From the NCBI GenBank assembly GCA_045586905.1, contig JAZNBF010000004.1:1-35626 (forward strand): DNA of 35,626 nt. Reading direction: 5' to 3'. Positions 32,372 through 35,626 of this stretch are shown one piece after another (position 1 is the stretch's first letter; every line of letters starts with the position of its first letter). The translations under genes were made by a program, and so were the position numbers. This stretch comes from RGIG1828 sp045586905 (GTDB lineage Bacteria > Bacillota > Clostridia > UMGS1810). A model generated the notes under the pieces. It did no database searches and had not been told where the DNA came from. It saw only the letters and a program-made list of their open reading frames with translations.

Positions 32372-33964
32372 GTGAAAAAATTAGTATCAGTTTTGTTATT
32401 CATTTTGATATTATTATCGCAAAGATATAGTTCAATAGCGTTTGAGACGGGTAACATGAGCAATTTCATGCCTGTCAGAGAATATAAGCCTCATTATTTT
32501 TCCGATGTTCTGTCTGATGCATGGTATGCTGAAAATGTAAAGAGGGCATATGAATTTGACCTCATCAACGGTACCGGAAAAGAAACCTTTTCTCCCGATG
32601 ATAATCATACAGTAGCCGAAGCAATAGCCATCGCATGCAGATTGCACAGTATTTATCACACGGGAGAGCATGAGTTCAATTCTCAACATGAAAAATGGTA
32701 CATGCCATATGTCGATTATGCCTTAAATAATGGCATCATAGCAGACAATCAGTTTTTAGATTATGATGCCAAAGCTACGCGACTTCAGTTTGTAACCATT
32801 GTAGCAAATGCACTTCCCCGCCACGAACTCAATCCTGTAAATAACTACACTGCATCCGACATTCCCGATGCCATGAATGACGAAAGCGTGCATCTGTTAT
32901 ACAATGCCGGAGTTTTAACGGGCAGTGACAATGACGGAAGATTTAATCCTCAAAGTTTTATAAAAAGAAGCGAAGTATCTGCCATCATAATAAGGCTGGC
33001 AGATAAGTCGCAGCGAAAACAAACCCGATTTGAATCACACAAGACAATCTTTGAAGGAGATACTGTCTATAACTTTTTCTACATAATCCAAAATGATGTC
33101 ATCACTGTGGTTTCCAAATACGGTGCTCATAATGACATCGTCACCACACTCAAAAGAAATGGCGGCAACAATCTCTTTGATTTCTATGAGTTTGCAACTT
33201 TGGAAAACAACAGTAAAAACCCTTTTTACAACATCGAAAATGCCAATACTTTCATCACATCCTATTCCGACTGGCACGCACCGTTTTTTGTCAAAGCCAA
33301 AAACAACATCGACGGTGATGATGCCGAAAGCCTCCATTTTACCGGAGGAAACCATGAATACACCAACACAGGAGCCGGAGGCACACCCACAGCCGCAACT
33401 GTCAGCTTGTCAGTGAGCGTTGACGGTGCTCCCGTTTATAATCGCAAGGGCTATGGTAACAAGCTCGAAATATCGTGGACCAATCTTGTTCAGGCAACCA
33501 ACACCAAAAAGGTTGACGGATCGGGTAGGGCAGTTCTCAAAGAAACCCATGCAGTTGTTTTTGATGGCAAGGTGTGGGATGAACATATCGCTCTTACTGC
33601 TTTAGAGGATGTAACGGTGCATACCTGGTATGGATTGCAGTGCATGGGCACTTCCGACATCTATAAAAACAATCTTCTCATCACCGAAGATGAATCTGCT
33701 CCCGTAGTGGTGGATGGAACCGTCGGTGGAAACTGCGGCAACAACAAAGCTTCAAAATTTGTTGGCTTTGGCGACATTCATAAAATAGAAATGGGCATCG
33801 ATCCTGTCTTTGGACTTGGCACACGCGAAATGTATAGTGGCACACAAGGTTTATTTTCGACAGATTATGGCAAGGCATATTTCCGGATTATTCAAGATGC
33901 CGATTTGCATACCAACACTTCATATGAACTGAAAGGCTACTATAAATTTATGCCTGCTGAATAA
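32372..33964 (+). CDS. SLH-domain surface protein with unrecognised C-terminal domain
   Basis: 530 aa from GTG 32372, which is 6 bases after TGGGATG (32359-32365); the upstream in-frame ATG at 32363 lies in that ribosome site. Signal peptide is MKKLVSVLLFILILLSQ followed by a polar region. Three SLH-type repeats follow: YFSDVLSDAWYAENVKRAYEFDLINGTGKETFSP; KWYMPYVDYALNNGIIADN...ATRLQFVTIVANAL; and LLYNAGVLTGSDNDGRFNPQSFIKRSEVSAIIIRLAD. The remaining about 320 residues show no family I recognise; they are beta-rich, with GGNHEYTNTGAGGTPTAATVSLSVSVDG and several aromatic clusters. Probably an accessory protein on the same wall polymer as the large SLH protein at 4839. Monocistronic with strong terminator. 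Confidence 0.82.
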   Translation: MKKLVSVLLFILILLSQRYSSIAFETGNMSNFMPVREYKPHYFSDVLSDAWYAENVKRAYEFDLINGTGKETFSPDDNHTVAEAIAIACRLHSIYHTGEHEFNSQHEKWYMPYVDYALNNGIIADNQFLDYDAKATRLQFVTIVANALPRHELNPVNNYTASDIPDAMNDESVHLLYNAGVLTGSDNDGRFNPQSFIKRSEVSAIIIRLADKSQRKQTRFESHKTIFEGDTVYNFFYIIQNDVITVVSKYGAHNDIVTTLKRNGGNNLFDFYEFATLENNSKNPFYNIENANTFITSYSDWHAPFFVKAKNNIDGDDAESLHFTGGNHEYTNTGAGGTPTAATVSLSVSVDGAPVYNRKGYGNKLEISWTNLVQATNTKKVDGSGRAVLKETHAVVFDGKVWDEHIALTALEDVTVHTWYGLQCMGTSDIYKNNLLITEDESAPVVVDGTVGGNCGNNKASKFVGFGDIHKIEMGIDPVFGLGTREMYSGTQGLFSTDYGKAYFRIIQDADLHTNTSYELKGYYKFMPAE

Positions 33965-33968
33965 AATA

Positions 33969-34015
33969 AAAAAACACATCATTCCGTTTTCGAAATGATG
34001 TGTTTTTTCATTTAA
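33969..34015. terminator. Bidirectional terminator between SLH gene and cupin gene
   Basis: Stem pairing ACACATCATT (33973-33982) with AATGATGTGT (33994-34003), A/T runs outside; it separates convergent genes. Confidence 0.85.
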
Positions 34016-34356
34016 TCCTTAATAATCAGAGCAATAAATTCGAGGGTGTCATTTCCGATGTTTTTAATTCCATGACCTTCGCCTGACGGAGTAAAGGTAA
34101 TCACGCCTTTTTCAACTTCCATCTCTCGTCCGTTGTCACTATACAGACCTTTTCCCGAGAGGATGTAGTAGCTTTCAAATTCTCCCTTGTGAACATGATA
34201 CTCCACTTCTTCACCTGCATTGAGGCTTATATGTGAAAACATCCTGAGCTTTTCGTTTTTGCCCTTAAAATCGGAAAGATCTGCAAGATACATCTTCTCT
34301 TCACCGTTGGCATTGTGCTCGGCAGTTACTTTAAGTTCATGTTGTCTTTTTATCAT
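34012..34356 (-). CDS. Small single-domain cupin protein
   Basis: 114 aa from ATG 34356. On the minus strand GAGGTGG (complement of 34364-34370) is 7 bases upstream; the longer frame starting at 34392 lies across the promoter and is rejected. Cupin motif 1 is EVEYHVHKGEFESYYILSGKG (HxH with a downstream Glu), motif 2 is FTPSGEGHGIKNIGN, so a metal-binding beta-barrel is likely. Such single cupins include isomerases, dioxygenases and sugar- or ligand-binding proteins, and the sequence does not decide between them. Monocistronic with a perfect promoter. Confidence 0.85.
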   Translation of the reverse strand: MIKRQHELKVTAEHNANGEEKMYLADLSDFKGKNEKLRMFSHISLNAGEEVEYHVHKGEFESYYILSGKGLYSDNGREMEVEKGVITFTPSGEGHGIKNIGNDTLEFIALIIKD

Positions 34357-34390
34357 AATTGTGCCACCTCTATACTGTTTTAATGCTAAC

Positions 34391-34419
34391 ATTATATCAT
34401 CGTTTTAAATGCTTGTCAA
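34391..34419 (-). promoter_or_regulatory. Consensus promoter of the cupin gene
   Basis: Minus strand TTGACA (34419-34414), 17-bp spacer, TATAAT (34396-34391); both boxes perfect. Confidence 0.9.
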
Positions 34420-34436
34420 ACCGATGTATAACATAA

Positions 34437-34470
34437 AAAGGCAGAAACGAAAATCGTTTCTGCCTTTAAA
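34437..34470 (-). terminator. Terminator downstream of the GGGtGRT remnant
   Basis: Perfect 14-bp stem, arms 34437-34450 and 34454-34467; on the minus strand it is followed by TTTTTATG. It lies 20 bp past the stop of the broken gene at 34490, so it is the original terminator of that gene. Confidence 0.82.
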
Positions 34471-34489
34471 ATATTACTTCCAATAAATC

Positions 34490-34588
34490 TTATTTATTCA
34501 TTGCTTCCTGAACTGCAACAGCAACAGCAACAGTCATGCTTAGCCTTGGGTTGTTACCTGCACCGATAAGTCCCATCATTTCAACATA
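34490..34588 (-). pseudogene. 3' remnant of a GGGtGRT-family gene
   Basis: Only the last 32 codons survive: (Y)VEMMGLIGAGNNPRLSMTVAVAVAVQEAMNK and stop. From memory this matches the conserved C-terminus of GGGtGRT proteins (about 330 aa, common in gut Firmicutes), whose C-terminus reads close to HVEMMGLIGMGNNPMVG-TVAVAVAVEEA. Immediately upstream the frame meets TGA (34591-34589) and homology ends abruptly at an imperfect hairpin (34590-34610). So the gene was cut by a rearrangement or insertion. Family identity is from recalled sequence, not a search. Confidence 0.6.
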
Positions 34589-34826
34589 TCAAGCCCACTT
34601 CGTGGTCTTGATTGGGTGGTGCAGTGATGCGGAAACCTTGATTAAATAAGGCTTTGTTTTATGTATTACTTTTTTGTTAGTCACATCAATGATGTGATTC
34701 TACACACTCATTATACCATAATGTGACTAACTTGTCAAAACCTATTTTGATTCAAAAAACATACAACTTTTATACTACTTTCATACAACTAACTAACATC
34801 TTTAATACTTCTTTAATACATCTCTC
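34589..34826. other. Non-coding AT-rich accessory stretch with inverted repeats
   Basis: No gene I can support. It contains an imperfect hairpin at 34590-34610 (TTC loop), the palindrome TCACATCA-A-TGATGTGA at 34681-34697, an 11-bp inverted repeat GTTAGTCACAT (34676-34686) / ATGTGACTAAC (34721-34731), and the minus-strand promoter listed separately. A minus-strand frame of about 31 codons ending near the GGGtGRT break has no start site and is not called. Confidence 0.5.
34676..34738 (-). promoter_or_regulatory. Consensus minus-strand promoter flanked by operator-like repeats
   Basis: Minus strand TTGACA (34738-34733), 17-bp spacer, TATAAT (34715-34710), both perfect. One arm of an 11-bp inverted repeat (34721-34731) is in the spacer and the other (34676-34686) falls about 20-30 bases into the transcript, next to a second palindrome (34681-34697). 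It reads toward the truncated GGGtGRT gene, with no intact gene downstream. Confidence 0.75.
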
Positions 34827-34946
34827 TTATCTTATCAAGGTAAACGCAAACTGTTCTCTTACTTCTGGCTGTGAAACGATTTGAGCTTTTTTGCCAAATC
34901 CTAATAGCCAACCGAAAAACTGATTACTTATTTCTACTTTTGCCGT
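34827..34946 (-). pseudogene. 3' remnant of a WYL-domain transcriptional regulator
   Basis: Minus-strand frame of 39 codons plus stop, TAKVEISNQFFGWLLGFGKKAQIVSQPEVREQFAFTLIR, closed upstream by TGA (34949-34947). The FFGWLLGFGKKAQIVSQPEVREQF segment is the typical C-terminal end of WYL regulators (a WL-x-FG-x-x-A/V-x-I-x-x-P-x-x-V/L-R pattern). The helix-turn-helix and WYL core are missing. It lies beyond the operator-bearing promoter at 34710-34738, so the original regulator and its target promoter may be neighbours of one lost operon. Confidence 0.6.
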
Positions 34947-34998
34947 TCAAATGTTTGTCGGCTTTTCTATAAAATTTCTTATATTGTATATTTTCCAT
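34924..34998 (-). CDS. Very short ORF overlapping the WYL remnant
   Basis: 24 codons, MENIQYKKFYRKADKHLNGKSRNK. Minus strand GAGGTG (complement of 35005-35010) is 6 bases before the ATG and TATAAT (35025-35020) stands upstream, but with a poor -35. Its 3' end overlaps the WYL remnant in another frame, so it may simply be the truncated start of an unrelated broken gene. No family recognised. Confidence 0.3.
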   Translation of the reverse strand: MENIQYKKFYRKADKHLNGKSRNK

Positions 34999-35054
34999 AA
35001 CGTACACCTCACGAAAAATATTATATCACATTTGACGAATTTTTAAAAGATATA

Positions 35055-35083
35055 TTGCTTTAAAAAACCAATAGTGGTATAAT
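35055..35083 (+). promoter_or_regulatory. Promoter of the terminal small-ORF pair
   Basis: TTGCTT (35055-35060), 17-bp spacer, TATAAT (35078-35083). Confidence 0.7.
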
Positions 35084-35140
35084 TCGACTATGACATATTT
35101 CGAATACAATTAGATGAATTTTGATTTTGGGGGTTATGTT

Positions 35141-35338
35141 ATGGGTATTTTTGAAAACTATCCTGCATCATTTGAAAATAAAATTCCTTTAGAAAAGAAT
35201 GATACAAAATTCACAAGAGCTTGTGACTTTGCTGATATTACTGCTGCACACGTCAACGAAACTATGTGTGCTATTGTTGAATTGTGTAAAATCGAGGATA
35301 AAAATCACCCGGATTATTTAGATTCAAAAAAATGCTAG
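35141..35338 (+). CDS. Small hypothetical protein
   Basis: 65 aa from ATG 35141, after GGGGG (35129-35133); the in-frame ATG at 35114 has no ribosome site. Sequence MGIFENYPASFENKIPLEKND...ACDFADITAAHVNETMCAIVELCKIED is mostly helical and acidic, with three cysteines and no family I recognise. Own promoter at 35055. It overlaps the next ORF by 7 bases (ATGCTAG), so the two are translationally coupled. AT-rich composition unlike the core genes suggests acquired DNA. Confidence 0.55.
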   Translation: MGIFENYPASFENKIPLEKNDTKFTRACDFADITAAHVNETMCAIVELCKIEDKNHPDYLDSKKC

Positions 35339-35550
35339 AACTTCAAAAACATATGAATGAACTTACAGAGGCCTTAACTATGTATATGCAATTAGTTAAA
35401 GCATATCTTCTCCAACTGGTTGAAAGAACACAAACAGAAGAAGTTTTCCAAAAACAACAAAATAATATGTTAAAATTTTGTCACAAATGTAATATATCTT
35501 TCAAACAAGCATTTTGCCCAATGTGTGGATTTATACCATCAAACAAGTAA
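35332..35550 (+). CDS. Small protein with C-terminal zinc ribbon
   Basis: 72 aa starting in the stop region of the preceding ORF (ATGCTAG), expected to be expressed by coupling. Residues 1-45 are a long amphipathic helix, possibly coiled coil (MNELTEALTMYMQLVKAYLLQLVERTQ). Residues 50-65 are a CxxC-x8-CxxC zinc ribbon (CHKCNISFKQAFCPMCG). The order helix plus ribbon is seen in small nucleic-acid-associated or adaptor proteins, but the role is unknown. The 76 bp after it, to the window end, hold nothing I can call. Confidence 0.55.
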   Translation: MLELQKHMNELTEALTMYMQLVKAYLLQLVERTQTEEVFQKQQNNMLKFCHKCNISFKQAFCPMCGFIPSNK

Positions 35551-35626
35551 AAGGTAATTTTGCTAAAATTAATATTCTATTTTTGTAAAGTTCATATTCT
35601 TAATTAAACATGTAATTTAGTAATTA

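Noticed and set aside
34597..34695. Minus-strand frame ending KTTKWA-stop
   Set aside because: It has no start codon with a ribosome site and no recognisable domain; more likely leftover sequence.

Overview
The window looks like chromosomal DNA from a spore-forming, anaerobic, S-layer-bearing clostridial Firmicute, most likely a gut Oscillospirales/Eubacteriales member. The supports are a pyruvate:ferredoxin oxidoreductase, an alpha/beta-type small acid-soluble spore protein, two SLH-domain surface proteins, a VanW/G5 wall-associated protein, strong AGGAGG-type ribosome sites, sigma-A-like promoters and compact hairpin + U-run terminators. The genus cannot be told from the sequence alone.

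Layout. 1-1393: 3' part of the PFOR gene. 1509-7766: cell-surface block (secreted nuclease with copper-amine-oxidase-like stalk, VanW/G5 protein, large SLH protein). 8000-8671: double OB-fold SSB-like protein. 8759-14013: FAD-dependent oxidoreductase divergent from two tandem paralogues of an uncharacterised glycosidase-like family. 14176-16315: SASP gene and an asparagine synthetase whose usual N-terminal catalytic cysteine is absent. 16360-16932: TetR regulator, divergent from a long aromatic amino-acid operon (17075-25028: pheA, aroB, aroC, fused aroE-aroK, aroA, tyrA, DAHP synthase). That operon is interrupted between aroC and aroE-K by a 273-bp TA-flanked palindromic MITE-like element. 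25392-29210: two tandem paralogous alkaline-phosphatase-superfamily phosphodiesterases. 29289-30184: small membrane protein, then a symmetric hairpin array leading into a four-helix-bundle (23S IVS/Avd-like) protein. 30258-33964: metallophosphoesterase, dapA and a second SLH protein. 34012-34356: cupin. From about 34440 to the end the DNA is AT-rich accessory sequence with broken genes (3' ends of a GGGtGRT-family gene and of a WYL regulator), a consensus promoter with operator-like repeats, and two overlapping small ORFs.

How the genes work together. The aro operon supplies every step from DAHP formation to chorismate except 3-dehydroquinate dehydratase, plus the chorismate-to-phenylalanine and -tyrosine branches. 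DapA feeds lysine/diaminopimelate, and also dipicolinate for spores. The surface proteins probably decorate a common SLH-anchored wall.

The most unusual structure is the array at 29636-29817. Four ATGAATTG spacers are followed by four reverse-complement CAATTCAT spacers, with a different small hairpin in each gap. It can fold into a helix of stacked four-way junctions and lies in the predicted transcribed leader of the four-helix-bundle gene.
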